Counted from the stretch's first letter, positions 17,724 through 27,195 are shown. The stretch is DNA of 64,000 nt from Bacillota bacterium (GCA_023397655.1 JAEWTW010000031.1:49984-113983); one strand, 5' to 3'. Numbers and translations are program-made. Notes: generated from the sequence alone by a model not told the origin.

Positions 17724-18747
17724 CCACGGCGGCGATATCTATGGCAACACGGATGTTGCGCTTGATTTCTCGGTTAATACAAACCCACTGGGCATGCCCC
17801 AAGGCGTGAAACGCGCGCTGGCCGCTTGCGTCCCCGATTACGAGTGTTATCCCGACCCGCATTGCTGGGAGTTGACAGCCGCGCTGGCTGCATACCATCG
17901 CGTCACGGAAGAAATGATACTGTGCGGAAACGGTGCGGCAGATCTCATCTTCCGCATTTGTGCCGCGCTGAAACCCCGGCATGTGCTGGTGACCGCCCCC
18001 TCCTTTTCGGAATATGAACGCGCCGCTGCATTGTTCGGCGGCGAAATCAGAAAATTGCGTTTGGAGGAACAGGAAGGCTTCGCATTGACAGATCGCATAC
18101 TGGACACACTGACGCCCGATTTGGACATGCTTTTCCTGTGCAACCCCAACAATCCTACGGGGCGGCTCGCTGACCCCATACTGCTGAGTCGCATTGCGGA
18201 CAAGTGCGAGCAAAACGGTATATATATCGTTTTAGACGAATGCTTCATTGAATTCACCGACGCGGAATCGATGATATCCCTGCTGGAATCGCATCCGCAT
18301 CTGATGATACTTCGCGCATTTACCAAGCTCTACGCCATGGCGGGGCTGCGGCTCGGGTATCTGCTATGCGTGGACGCTGCACTGCTTTGGGAAATCGGGC
18401 GCTTCGCACAGACGTGGAGCGTATCCGTTCCGGCGCAAATCGCGGGGTTGGCAGCGCTGGCCGAAACCGGTTGTGCGGAGAAAACGCGTCGGTCGATTCG
18501 GGAGGAACGCGCGTATATGGCGCACGCGCTCACCTCTTTGGGGCTGCAGGTGCTGCAAAGTGACGCAAATTTTCTGCTTATCAAGAGCAAGATACCCCTG
18601 TATGAGCCGTTATTAGAGCACGGTATACTGGTGCGGAACTGCGCCAATTTCTCAGGGCTGAACGAACATTATATCCGCGTCGGCCTGAAGACGCGGGACA
18701 AAAACGAAATACTGCTCATCGCGATGTCGGAGGTGCTGCATGGCTAA
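17710..18747 (+). CDS. cobD: Threonine-phosphate decarboxylase (CobD/CobC-type)
   Basis: PLP enzyme of 345 residues making aminopropanol phosphate for the nucleotide loop. It begins near the family's usual HGGDIYG; then LDFSVNTNPLGMP, LCGNGAADLIFRICAAL, LCNPNNPTGRLADP, and the PLP lysine in ILRAFTKLYAMAGLRLGYLL. Pairing with cbiB fits its role. Ribosome site AGGGGGTG. A histidinol-phosphate aminotransferase-like role is possible by fold but unlikely here. Confidence 0.9.
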   Translation: MRRYDHGGDIYGNTDVALDFSVNTNPLGMPQGVKRALAACVPDYECYPDPHCWELTAALAAYHRVTEEMILCGNGAADLIFRICAALKPRHVLVTAPSFSEYERAAALFGGEIRKLRLEEQEGFALTDRILDTLTPDLDMLFLCNPNNPTGRLADPILLSRIADKCEQNGIYIVLDECFIEFTDAESMISLLESHPHLMILRAFTKLYAMAGLRLGYLLCVDAALLWEIGRFAQTWSVSVPAQIAGLAALAETGCAEKTRRSIREERAYMAHALTSLGLQVLQSDANFLLIKSKIPLYEPLLEHGILVRNCANFSGLNEHYIRVGLKTRDKNEILLIAMSEVLHG

Positions 18748-20233
18748 AGCCATTATGATACAGGGAACGATGAGTAACGCAGGCAAAAGTCTGCTGTGCG
18801 CGGGGCTCTGCCGCGTGTTGCGTCAGGACGGATACCGCGTCGCTCCGTTTAAAAGCCAAAACATGGCGCTCAATTCGTGCATTACCTGCGAGGGCTTCGA
18901 GATGGGCCGCGCACAGGTAGTGCAGGCGGAGGCCTGCGGCATCGAGCCCAGTGTGCGCATGAACCCCATTCTCTTAAAACCTGTTACCAATGTGGGCTCA
19001 CAGGTGATTGTGAACGGTGAGGTGCGCGGCAATATGAGCGCCACAGAATACTACGCCATGAAGAAGACGCTGGTGCCCGAGATCATACGTGCCTACGAAT
19101 CTCTTTCTGCGGAATACGACATTGTCGTCATCGAGGGCGCGGGCAGCCCAGCGGAGATTAACTTAAAGGATTGCGACATCGTCAACATGGGTATGGCAAA
19201 GCTGGCCAAGGCTCCCGTGCTGATGGTGGGCGATATCGACCGGGGGGGCGTTTTCGCTCAGCTCGTCGGAACGTTCGCTTTACTCGATGAACAGGAAAAA
19301 GATATGGTAAAGGCAACCGTGATTAATAAGTTTCGTGGCGATGTGGAGCTGCTAAAACCGGGGCTTTTCATGCTTGAAAGTATGACGCGAAAGCCGGTGG
19401 CCGGGGTACTGCCGATGCTGGATGTGGACATTGACGACGAAGACAGCCTGTCCGAAAGGCTCGTGCGCCGCCAACGCGATGCCGTGCTTGACATCGCGGT
19501 CATCCGACTTCCCCGCATCTCCAATTTCACCGACTTTGCGGCATTGGAAGCAACGCCCGGTGTGGGCGTGCGCTATATCAGAAAGGCTTGCGATTTAGGC
19601 ACACCGGATATGGTCATCATTCCTGGCACCAAGAGCACCATCTCCGACCTCATGTGGCTTCGACAGAGCGGGCTGGAGGCAGCCATCAAGCAGCTGGCTG
19701 CTTCGCGAGATACCACCATTCTTGGGATTTGCGGTGGCTATCAGATGCTGGGGCAAAGCATCTGCGATGCGGCTGGTACGGAAGGCGGCGGAGAGATAGG
19801 TGGTATGGCCTTGCTGCCCGTGAACACCGAATTTGTCGATGAAAAACGTCGGACGCTGACAACCGCCTGCGCTCTCACGATCGGCGGTGCAATGTCTCCG
19901 CTCTCCGGCAAGACACTGGAGGGCTACGAAATTCACATGGGGCGCACGGCGTTGCACCCGGGCGCTCAGCCGTTCCTTCGTCTGGAAAGCGGCGAGGCGG
20001 ACGGCTGCCAAAGCGGCAATGTCTACGGCTGTTACTTGCACGGTTTTTTCGACACGGCAGAGTGCCGTGAGGCGGTGTTGTCCGCGCTTTGCGACAGAAA
20101 AGGCGTTTCTCTGCAGGAGACGTCGTTCGACCTGAAGGCCTACAAGGAAACGCAATACGACCGGCTCGCGGACGGCGTGCGGGCGCATCTGAATATGGAA
20201 CTGATCTACCGGATATTGGAGGAAGGCCTATGA
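18740..20233 (+). CDS. cbiP: Cobyric acid synthase
   Basis: 497 residues. Amidates the remaining four corrin side chains using ATP and glutamine. N-terminal P-loop QGTMSNAGKSLLCAGLCRVL, FKSQNMALNSCIT, VIEGAGSPAEINL, GDIDRGGVFAQL; C-terminal amidotransferase with IIPGTKSTISDL and the nucleophile cysteine in ILGICGGYQMLG. Ribosome site GGAGGTG; starts 8 bases inside cobD, stop overlaps cbiC. Confidence 0.95.
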   Translation: MAKAIMIQGTMSNAGKSLLCAGLCRVLRQDGYRVAPFKSQNMALNSCITCEGFEMGRAQVVQAEACGIEPSVRMNPILLKPVTNVGSQVIVNGEVRGNMSATEYYAMKKTLVPEIIRAYESLSAEYDIVVIEGAGSPAEINLKDCDIVNMGMAKLAKAPVLMVGDIDRGGVFAQLVGTFALLDEQEKDMVKATVINKFRGDVELLKPGLFMLESMTRKPVAGVLPMLDVDIDDEDSLSERLVRRQRDAVLDIAVIRLPRISNFTDFAALEATPGVGVRYIRKACDLGTPDMVIIPGTKSTISDLMWLRQSGLEAAIKQLAASRDTTILGICGGYQMLGQSICDAAGTEGGGEIGGMALLPVNTEFVDEKRRTLTTACALTIGGAMSPLSGKTLEGYEIHMGRTALHPGAQPFLRLESGEADGCQSGNVYGCYLHGFFDTAECREAVLSALCDRKGVSLQETSFDLKAYKETQYDRLADGVRAHLNMELIYRILEEGL

Positions 20234-20859
20234 AGATAGAACTGGAAACAGTAAAACCAGAGGAAATCGAAAAGCGCAGCTTTGAAATCATTCGAAGTGA
20301 ACTTATAACACCACCGAATCCTAAACTGGAGCCTGTTATACTGCGCGCCATCCACACCACGGCAGATTTTGAATACGCCGATTCGCTTTACTTTTCCCCC
20401 GGCGTAATCCCCGCCGCGCTGGATGCGCTAAAAAACGGTGCGCATATCATCACAGACACCAACATGGCGTTATCAGGCATTAACAAAGCTGCACTGAAAA
20501 AGCTGGGATGTGAAGCGCTGTGCTTCATGGCAGACGACGATGTCGCCGCAGCGGCTAAATCAGACGGCACCACGCGGGCGGTCGCGTCCATGAACAAGGC
20601 GGCGGCGCTGGACGGTTCTCTGGTATTCGCGATCGGCAACGCGCCCACCGCACTGATCCGCCTTTATGAGTTGATCGACACAGGTCGAATCTCTCCCGCG
20701 CTCATCATTGGCGCGCCTGTCGGCTTTGTCAACGTTATTCAGTCCAAGGAACTTATTATGCAGACAAAAGTGCCGTGCATCGTGGCGCGCGGACGCAAGG
20801 GCGGCAGTAACGTGGCCGCGGCGATCGTCAACGCACTGATGTATATGATGACCCGATGA
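20230..20859 (+). CDS. cbiC: Precorrin-8X methylmutase
   Basis: 209 residues. Moves the methyl group from C11 to C12. Start ATG 20230 (ATGA overlap with cbiP) gives the family start PEEIEKRSFEIIRSEL; later VILRAIHTTADFEYADSLYF with the catalytic histidine, ITDTNMALSGINK, FAIGNAPTALIRL and GAPVGFVNVIQSKEL. Last canonical gene of the operon. Confidence 0.95.
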   Translation: MKIELETVKPEEIEKRSFEIIRSELITPPNPKLEPVILRAIHTTADFEYADSLYFSPGVIPAALDALKNGAHIITDTNMALSGINKAALKKLGCEALCFMADDDVAAAAKSDGTTRAVASMNKAAALDGSLVFAIGNAPTALIRLYELIDTGRISPALIIGAPVGFVNVIQSKELIMQTKVPCIVARGRKGGSNVAAAIVNALMYMMTR

Positions 20860-20871
20860 TTGGATGGATCT

Positions 20872-21162
20872 ATGGAAAAAAACATGCCGGACAATTCAAA
20901 ACCCCGAAGATGTACTTTTTTTAGACATGTAGATTGCGAATACTTCCCTTGTCATTCCACTACACATCCCGAAGATTTCAATTGCCTTTTCTGCTATTGT
21001 CCGCTTTTCGCCTTGGACGAACGCTGCGGCGGCCGCTTTTCCTATACCGTGAAAGGCGTTAAGAATTGCAGCCAATGTCTGGTTCCCCATGGACGCGAGA
21101 GCCATTCATATATCATTAGCCGATTCGCAGAAATCGCCAACCTTGCGAAGAAGCGTGGCTAA
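20872..21162 (+). CDS. Cysteine-rich small domain protein
   Basis: About 96 residues with a dense Cys/His pattern: CTFFRHVDCEYFPCH, FNCLFCYCPLF, then KNCSQCLVPH. This is the cysteine-rich small domain often found in or fused to corrinoid genes; probably metal binding, perhaps as a cobalt or zinc carrier (inference). It follows cbiC by 12 bases. ATG 20872 with a weak GGATGG site; TTG 20860 is also in frame. Confidence 0.8.
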   Translation: MEKNMPDNSKPRRCTFFRHVDCEYFPCHSTTHPEDFNCLFCYCPLFALDERCGGRFSYTVKGVKNCSQCLVPHGRESHSYIISRFAEIANLAKKRG

Positions 21163-21439
21163 CGGCGTTCGCAAGGGTCGATATTTACTAATATTATAAC
21201 AATATTGGGAGGAGAAAGCTGGTGCGGAGATTAGGTTTAATCGCTGCACAGGTACATGGCAGTATACTACTCAGTCTTATGAACCAAATATACCTTTCAT
21301 GCAATGAAGGCTGCGAGCGTTTACAGTATCATTCCAAAGGGACCACGCAAACAGCAACAACGCTGGGCGCACGCCGCTGGACAAGCAAACCAGCGGGTGA
21401 AAATACACCCGTCGCACTATGAGGTTAATATGGAAAGAG
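21163..21439 (+). other. Intergenic stretch with one possible tiny ORF
   Basis: A GGGAGGAG ribosome site precedes GTG 21222, opening a 66-codon frame to 21422 (LGLIAAQVHGSILLSLMNQI near its start). Composition is unremarkable and no family is recognised. A small inverted repeat GGGTG/CACCC lies at 21395-21411. No terminator was found after the corrin operon. Confidence 0.3.
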
Positions 21440-21931
21440 CTAAATTAGCAGGTCATTCAAACAAATGATTTTACTACCTTTACTTTCATAATAACGTAGC
21501 ATTTCGTCAATTTTTCTTTTATCATAACTGGTAACGCAATCTGAGATGACGTTAACGGCATAGTTCGCTTTGCACAAGTTGTAGCAGGTTGATTTAACGC
21601 AAGCAACAGCATCCGCTCCTGTGATGTAGAAATCACGAATTCCATTTTGACTAATGAAGTCTGTAAAATCTTCACTGGTTAATGCGTTTCCTTTGCATTT
21701 TGTAAAAACATTGCTTGATACTATTTTCAAGTCTGAAGCGAGTTCAGCCCCATGTGTAACCGGTTTAAAAGTCCTCGTGCCGGCTGATAAATTTTCATGC
21801 CTTATATAAACAACATGAATATCATTATCGGCCGCCCAGTCGATCGCTTTATTGATATTGCCAATAACATCCTTGTAATTCTTTGTGATGTCATTTTGGA
21901 TATCGATAATGACTAAGGCCTTATTCTGCAT
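21440..21931 (-). CDS. Isochorismatase-family cysteine hydrolase
   Basis: 163-residue alpha/beta hydrolase-like protein. Family features: ALVIIDIQNDI with the catalytic aspartate, DNDIHVVYIRHENLSAGTR, a lysine near FTKCKGNALTSEDFTDFI, and the nucleophile region TGADAVACVKSTCYNLCKAN. Members hydrolyse isochorismate, nicotinamide or similar amides; the substrate here is unknown. ATG 21931 has GGGAGGAG ahead. It is divergent from the WYL regulator, sharing a 24-base operator-like repeat, so it is probably its target. Confidence 0.88.
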   Translation of the reverse strand: MQNKALVIIDIQNDITKNYKDVIGNINKAIDWAADNDIHVVYIRHENLSAGTRTFKPVTHGAELASDLKIVSSNVFTKCKGNALTSEDFTDFISQNGIRDFYITGADAVACVKSTCYNLCKANYAVNVISDCVTSYDKRKIDEMLRYYESKGSKIICLNDLLI

Positions 21932-21987
21932 AGCATCTCCTCCCGACAGGTCGATTGATTTGTTTGCTTTTTTATTGTAGCATGTCA

Positions 21988-22011
21988 TTGTTGTCAACAG
22001 TGTGGCAACAA
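21988..22011. promoter_or_regulatory. Candidate operator between divergent genes
   Basis: Inverted repeat TTGTTGTCA-ACAGTG-TGGCAACAA, one mismatch between arms, in the gap between the hydrolase and the WYL regulator. Likely bound by the regulator. Confidence 0.45.
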
Positions 22012-22050
22012 TTCGCTATGATAAAAGAAATTTCGGAAGGCGGCTATGGG

Positions 22051-22983
22051 ATGAAGGTTGACAGGCTGGTCAGCATTATCATGATACTCCTTGATAAAGA
22101 GCGTATGGGCGCACAGGAGTTAGCGGATATGTTTGAAGTGTCACCCCGCACCATCTACCGCGACATAGACGCGATCAACATGGCGGGTATTCCTGTTCGT
22201 TCAATATCGGGAGTGGGCGGCGGCTTTGAAATCATGCAGCAATACAAGCTTGACAGAAAGGTTTTTTCCACTGCCGACCTTTCCGCTATCTTGATGGGGC
22301 TTTCCAGTCTTTCGGGTATGGTACAGGGCGATGAACTGGTAAACGCCCTTGCGAAAGTCAAGAGCTTTATCCCCGCCGATAGAGCGAAAGATATTGAAAT
22401 AAAAGCCAATCAAATATATATCGATTTAAGCCCGTGGATGGGCAACAGGAAAATACAACCCTATTTGGAAACTATCAAAACAGCCATGCAGCAAAGCAAG
22501 CTGCTTTCGTTTAAATACGCGGATCGCTACGGAAATAAAACCGCACGAGTGGCCGAACCGTATCAGCTTGTATTGAAAGGCAGCCATTGGTATTGGCAAG
22601 GGTATTGCCATACAAGAAAGGATTTCAGGCTTTTTAAGCTATCCCGCACATCAAACCTGCAGATACAAGAGCAATTTTTTACGCCGCGGGATTACCCAAA
22701 ACCGCAGCTTGATTTTACTGATGCTTTGGCAACGATGCAAACAACAATCAAAATTCGTATTCATCAATCTGTTATGGACAGGGTGCTTGATTATTGCGCT
22801 TATGAACACTTTTCGCCAGACGGTGATGAGCATTACATTGTTCGTTTTCCTTTCATAGAGAATGAATACCACTACAATATTATTTTCAGCTTCGGGGATA
22901 AATGCGAGTGTTTAGAGCCTCTATCTATCCGCACGGAAATGAAGCGTCGAATACATGATATAGCGGCCATATACGACAGCTAG
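22051..22983 (+). CDS. YafY-type HTH/WYL-domain regulator
   Basis: 310-residue transcription regulator. N-terminal winged helix (ELADMFEVSPRTIYRDIDAI, then GIPVRSISGVGGGFEI) and a central WYL domain (RVAEPYQLVLKGSHWYWQGY, with DFRLFKLSRTSNLQI), plus a C-terminal extension. WYL domains sense small ligands or nucleic acids. Start ATG 22051 follows GGAAGG; the frame is open further upstream without homology. Ends 11 bases before a convergent gene. Confidence 0.9.
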   Translation: MKVDRLVSIIMILLDKERMGAQELADMFEVSPRTIYRDIDAINMAGIPVRSISGVGGGFEIMQQYKLDRKVFSTADLSAILMGLSSLSGMVQGDELVNALAKVKSFIPADRAKDIEIKANQIYIDLSPWMGNRKIQPYLETIKTAMQQSKLLSFKYADRYGNKTARVAEPYQLVLKGSHWYWQGYCHTRKDFRLFKLSRTSNLQIQEQFFTPRDYPKPQLDFTDALATMQTTIKIRIHQSVMDRVLDYCAYEHFSPDGDEHYIVRFPFIENEYHYNIIFSFGDKCECLEPLSIRTEMKRRIHDIAAIYDS

Positions 22984-22994
22984 CTATAACCAGA

Positions 22995-23615
22995 TTATTT
23001 TGCAATAAATATCTCTGCTTTTTTTACCTGTTCAAGCCTTATCTGCCAGAGCGTTGCCTGTATTGTTTTATTATCGAGTTTTCCATAAAGCCACCCATTA
23101 TCTTCTTTCGAAAGATCAAAAATCCTGTCCCAGCTCTTCTCAATTTTATCTCTGAGCGAAAGCATTACTTCGTTTTCAATTAAGGTATTCGATAAATCGC
23201 TCCAAGAATAACCAGCGCTCTCATATTCCTTTTCAAATATCTTATCATCTTTTTCATCCAATGGCAGATACATATAGTTCAAAACATAATGGAACAGATC
23301 AAAATCCGAGAGAAGTGCATTTTTCATTTCTGCTTCAACCGTGAGTTGTACCATCTTGTCCCCCCGTTTTGCATACCCTCCTTTCCTCATGTTTAACCTT
23401 TTTTTCTTACCTTCCCATTGATACCATGCCCAAACAGGATATTCTATTCCATTGCTTGGCGGATATATTTTTGATTCAATCATCTTCATTGACATCCAAG
23501 CATATGCACGCAAAAAATCGTGGTCAGATAAATATCGTTGATTATTAGCAGTGAGCATACCTGTTTGAAGCATTCTTTCATACGCAAAGATACTCTGAAT
23601 TGTCCATAACCTCAT
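22995..23615 (-). CDS. DUF3841-like protein
   Basis: About 206 residues from ATG 23615, where the DUF3841-type beginning RLWTIQSIFAYERMLQTG lies; an upstream ATG at 23657 is possible. Rich in aromatics (YPVWAWYQWEG, DFDLFHYVLNYMYLPLDE, WDRIFDLSKEDNGWLYGKL). No signal peptide or membrane segment. Function unknown for the whole family. Neither start has a good ribosome site. AT-richer than its neighbours, which may point to later acquisition. Confidence 0.75.
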   Translation of the reverse strand: MRLWTIQSIFAYERMLQTGMLTANNQRYLSDHDFLRAYAWMSMKMIESKIYPPSNGIEYPVWAWYQWEGKKKRLNMRKGGYAKRGDKMVQLTVEAEMKNALLSDFDLFHYVLNYMYLPLDEKDDKIFEKEYESAGYSWSDLSNTLIENEVMLSLRDKIEKSWDRIFDLSKEDNGWLYGKLDNKTIQATLWQIRLEQVKKAEIFIAK

Positions 23616-23835
23616 AACTACATGCCTGTTCTTTTTAATAAAAATGTATTTCTTCATATTCCGCCAATGGCAGTTAGAATATCCGATGGAAAGGAAAATG
23701 GCCTTGTACTACCCTGCTCTGTATTTATAAAGATCAATATGAGAGGTATTTTATTTTGGGTTATATTTACTGTTAATGGTTGTCATAATTAATAATTATG
23801 GATTATAATGAAGCCAAATAAAGGAGGCGCAGTTT

Positions 23836-24687
23836 ATGAAAAACAGATCTGCCCGGCTTTTTGTAGCGCTGATGCTGATTATCCTGATGAGCGGATGCAT
23901 GACCAACCAGATAGAAACACCCGCGCCAGTTGCTACCCTTTCCGCAACACCAGCACCGATTGAGTCAGCAATGCCGCCCGAAACAATTGCCCCTGTATAT
24001 ACACCTGAACCGGAATCAGTCATTCCTCCCGAGGCCAGCTATCCTGCCGACGGCGAAGCGACTGAGCAGCGGGAATGGTTTAAGAATATGAAAACTGAAA
24101 ACGGTGAATGGGTCTACTACGCAGACTGGAATCAGATGTTCTATATAAAAGACGACTACGAGTGTCCCATCAAAAGGGTTAAGAAGGACGGAAGCGAGGA
24201 TATGGACCTCGGCATCACCGGATTCATGTTTACCATAGTCGATAAGTACATTTATGTGGACAAAAACCATACCTTCGGTGACTTCGGCCATTGGGATACG
24301 GTGCGCATAGATTTGGACGGAGCCAATAAAAAAGACATGCCTTACCCCAATATGAGCATCAAGATATATGGAGACCGCATCTATTTTAATACCTGGAACG
24401 GAAGTGTGTTGTACGCAGCCGACAGCGCATGCGAACAGGTGAAGGAATATAATATCGACGTGCCCGACCAACAGACCATAGATGATAAACTGAAAAGCAT
24501 CAGTCCTGTTCATTTATTGAGCATAAAGGACGTAAAGGATGGATGGATTTATTTCCACTACAACCTACTGGATACAGATGGCCTGCCTTTCTACGAAGGG
24601 GCTTACAGGATAAACCTTGACGGAACAATAGTAGAAAAGACGAACGAGGGAACTTTCAACGAGACTCAGATCGGATACTACAATTGA
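23836..24687 (+). CDS. Lipoprotein with DUF5050-like domain
   Basis: 283 residues: signal peptide and lipobox (LMSGC), a Pro/Glu/Ala/Thr-rich linker up to about residue 70, then repeats of the type YYADWNQMFYIKDDYECPIK, KYIYVDKNHTFGDFGHWDTV, DRIYFNTWNGSVLYAAD and GWIYFHYNLLD. These YY/IYF-x-N blade-like repeats resemble DUF5050 and suggest a propeller-like surface domain. AAAGGAGG site. No partner gene nearby; role unknown. Confidence 0.78.
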   Translation: MKNRSARLFVALMLIILMSGCMTNQIETPAPVATLSATPAPIESAMPPETIAPVYTPEPESVIPPEASYPADGEATEQREWFKNMKTENGEWVYYADWNQMFYIKDDYECPIKRVKKDGSEDMDLGITGFMFTIVDKYIYVDKNHTFGDFGHWDTVRIDLDGANKKDMPYPNMSIKIYGDRIYFNTWNGSVLYAADSACEQVKEYNIDVPDQQTIDDKLKSISPVHLLSIKDVKDGWIYFHYNLLDTDGLPFYEGAYRINLDGTIVEKTNEGTFNETQIGYYN

Positions 24688-24816
24688 CTCCGGCCGTATC
24701 CGGCAACAGAATGCAGTATATATTATTCTATTTCATAATCTGACACAATGACAGGTGGACCGATGTGGAAAAATATCGGTTTACCTCCGTTCTGGCTTTA
24801 TCAAAAGCTTGATCAC

Positions 24817-25632
24817 TTAATCTTGTTCGCAAGCAGCAGGCAGCACCGGGCTTGTGCCTTTTTTAAATTCCGCGAATTCCGTCATGCAGTTCCAGTACCT
24901 CTTGGGCATATGGCTCATTCGGCAGCGCGGGTTACGCCGCTCCTTGATCTCGATCGTTTTGTAGAAAAGCCACCACAATTCGCGGAATTTAAGTTCCTCT
25001 TCGTCGGGCTGCGGCTGTTCAAAAGCTTCCGCCGCGCATATGTGCGCCTTGCCGTTCTGGTACAGCAATACCATACCGTGCGTTTTGTCGTAGATCAGAA
25101 AGCGTTCGCCGGGATAACGATCGGCAAAAGGACGGGCGAGAAGCGGCAGCACGATGTTTTTGGGTTCGATCTGCGCCGTCAATACACCGCCGGTTTCCGA
25201 GAAGCGGACAAACCCTTGAAACAGATGCGCCTCATGAGTGAGGTGGCGGACAGCAACGGTCAGCGTATGCACCGTCTCGTCTGTCAGGCGGCTGAGCACC
25301 GAACGCCCGTGCCGGAAACCCAAACGAAGAAACTTCAGTATCACCAGTTCCTTACCCGGTAGATTGGTGAGAAACGCATGGCGCACAAAGTCCAGTGCGG
25401 CATATCCCATCTTCTGCGGAATTGATTTTTGAACCCGCTGAGCACGTTCCTCCCGGGTCTCTATTGCCCTCGTGTCCAGCAACAGCGGCAGCTGACTGTC
25501 TTCCGGCAGCACGTCGGCCGGCAGTTCATTTTTGTCATAGCTCTCATAGACACAGCAAAGCAAACCATCAAAGCTGCCATCGTAGCAGTACACCACCATC
25601 GCGTTCTGCGGTTCGTTCCCTCTCCTTTGCAT
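24817..25632 (-). CDS. DNA-metabolism partner of the radical SAM protein (DUF4130/TIGR03915 type)
   Basis: About 271 residues, translated from ATG 25632 overlapping the stop of the radical SAM gene (TGATG) with GGGGGAG ahead. Begins with VVYCYDGSFDGLLCCVYESY, typical of this family, and ends in a conserved Arg/Trp-rich segment RNPRCRMSHMPKRYWNCMTE. The family always travels with the radical SAM protein encoded next door and is thought to act on DNA bases (family name; activity unproven). Confidence 0.85.
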   Translation of the reverse strand: MQRRGNEPQNAMVVYCYDGSFDGLLCCVYESYDKNELPADVLPEDSQLPLLLDTRAIETREERAQRVQKSIPQKMGYAALDFVRHAFLTNLPGKELVILKFLRLGFRHGRSVLSRLTDETVHTLTVAVRHLTHEAHLFQGFVRFSETGGVLTAQIEPKNIVLPLLARPFADRYPGERFLIYDKTHGMVLLYQNGKAHICAAEAFEQPQPDEEELKFRELWWLFYKTIEIKERRNPRCRMSHMPKRYWNCMTEFAEFKKGTSPVLPAACEQD

Positions 25633-26960
25633 CACAGCTCCCCCGTCAGGCACTTTTGCAGCTCCTCCTGTGCCAGCGCAGGGTGTTCAAACAGCGACAG
25701 CTGCCGCGGTCTCGCGGTCTCGCCGCCCGTCAGCGCCGTCTCCATACGCCCCCGCATCTGCTCAGACAGCAGCGCCTGCAGCAGTACATCCTGTGCCGTG
25801 TCCAGCCCATCGGGGCGCTTGCCGGTACAGGTGATGAAATATTGCGCGCGCTTCAATACAACACCCAACTTCTTCAGTCCCGCAACGTCCAGCCTGCCCG
25901 TACGGCGCGCGATAATGATGCGCTGTGCACTGCGCATCCCGATGCCCGGCACACGCAGCAGCGTTTCATAGTTTGCGCGGTTAACCTCTATGGGGAATTG
26001 CTCCGGATGGCGCAGCGCCCAGTTGCATTTGGGGTCGAGATACGGGTTGAAGTTGGGTTGCCCCTCATCCAGCAGCTCCGAAGCCGAGAAGCCGTAAAAC
26101 CGCAGCAGCCAGTCCGCCTGATACAGTCGGTGCTCCCGCAGCAGCGGCGGTTTGGTGTCCGGCGATGGGAGCAGCGTGCTTTCCACAGTGGGTATATAAG
26201 CGGAAAAGAACACGCGCTTGAGCTTATAGCGCGAATACAGCCCCTCCGTCAGATTGAGTATCTTAAGGTCGTTCTCTCCAGTCGCCCCCACGATCATCTG
26301 AGTGCTCTGCCCCGCCGGCACAAAGCGCGGCGTGCTTCTGATCAGCGCGCGCTCCTCTTTGTTCTCGGTAATACGGTTTGTGATGAAGCTCATCGGCGTG
26401 AGAATGGACTGCATGTTCTTGTCAGGAGCCAGACGTTTCAGGCTGGTTTTGGAGGGCAGCTCAATGTTGACGCTCATACGGTCGGCCAGCGTACCCAGAA
26501 CTGATAACAGCGCCTGATCCGCACCGGGTATAGCCTTCACATGGACGTAGCCGCAGAAGCGGTATTCTTCGCGCAATATGCGCAGCGTCTGTATCATTCT
26601 TTCCGTTGTATGATCCGGGTTTTTGATCACGCCCGAGCTCAGGAAAAGCCCCTCAATATAATTGCGTCGGTAGAAAGCGATGGTCAGATCCGCCAATTCG
26701 TTTGGTTCAAATGTGGCGCGAGGCGTGTCGTGGGAACGCCGGTTCACGCAGTATGCGCAGTCGTAAACGCACGCATTGCTCATCAGCACCTTCAGCAGTG
26801 AGATACATCGCCCGTCACCCGAAAAGCTGTGACAGATGCCGCAAGCTACGGCGCTGCCGATGCCGCCCTTTGATGCCTTCCTGTCCGCACCGCTGGACGT
26901 GCAGGCCACGTCGTATTTAGCCGCGTCGGTTAATATGCGCAGCTTTTCGTAAATGTCCAA
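25632..26960 (-). CDS. Putative DNA modification/repair radical SAM protein (TIGR03916 type)
   Basis: 442 residues. N-terminal start DIYEKLRILTDAAKYDVACT matches the family; TTG 26960 with AAGGAGAG 8 bases ahead is preferred to GTG 26969. A radical SAM cluster motif CVYDCAYC (C-x3-C-x2-C) lies near residue 70, and helix-hairpin-helix motifs near the end (LLRVPGIGMRSAQRIIIARR) suit DNA binding. Preceded by a promoter with a LexA box between -35 and -10, so DNA-damage control is likely. Confidence 0.88.
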   Translation of the reverse strand: MDIYEKLRILTDAAKYDVACTSSGADRKASKGGIGSAVACGICHSFSGDGRCISLLKVLMSNACVYDCAYCVNRRSHDTPRATFEPNELADLTIAFYRRNYIEGLFLSSGVIKNPDHTTERMIQTLRILREEYRFCGYVHVKAIPGADQALLSVLGTLADRMSVNIELPSKTSLKRLAPDKNMQSILTPMSFITNRITENKEERALIRSTPRFVPAGQSTQMIVGATGENDLKILNLTEGLYSRYKLKRVFFSAYIPTVESTLLPSPDTKPPLLREHRLYQADWLLRFYGFSASELLDEGQPNFNPYLDPKCNWALRHPEQFPIEVNRANYETLLRVPGIGMRSAQRIIIARRTGRLDVAGLKKLGVVLKRAQYFITCTGKRPDGLDTAQDVLLQALLSEQMRGRMETALTGGETARPRQLSLFEHPALAQEELQKCLTGEL

Positions 26961-26983
26961 AAATCTCACTCTCCTTCAGACCC

Positions 26984-27013
26984 ATTTTACATCAGAACGT
27001 TTGTTCTTGTAAA
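26984..27013 (-). promoter_or_regulatory. SOS promoter with LexA box
   Basis: Minus strand TTTACA (27008-27013), 18-base spacer, TAAAAT (26984-26989). The spacer holds AGAACGTTTGTTCT (26994-27007; the palindrome needs G-T tolerance only in the N4 core), matching the Firmicute LexA consensus GAAC-N4-GTTC. Confidence 0.75.
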
Positions 27014-27195
27014 CATTAAACCGGAATATTCATTCGTATATTATATATGGAAAACAGACCGAAAAAGAGGACAATGGCGAAATTGCCTTAATGCATGAAC
27101 TGTGTTATACTCGGCTGAGGCTTCGGGTTATTGTGATTTTTTGGGATTCATCTGGTATCCCCATCCAAATATTCTGCAATGAAAGTGATTTGCAT

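Noticed and set aside
21395..21420. GGGTGAAAATACACCC as a third cobalamin riboswitch core
   Set aside because: The conserved GGGAA, CTGT and 3' boxes are missing; it is probably chance.
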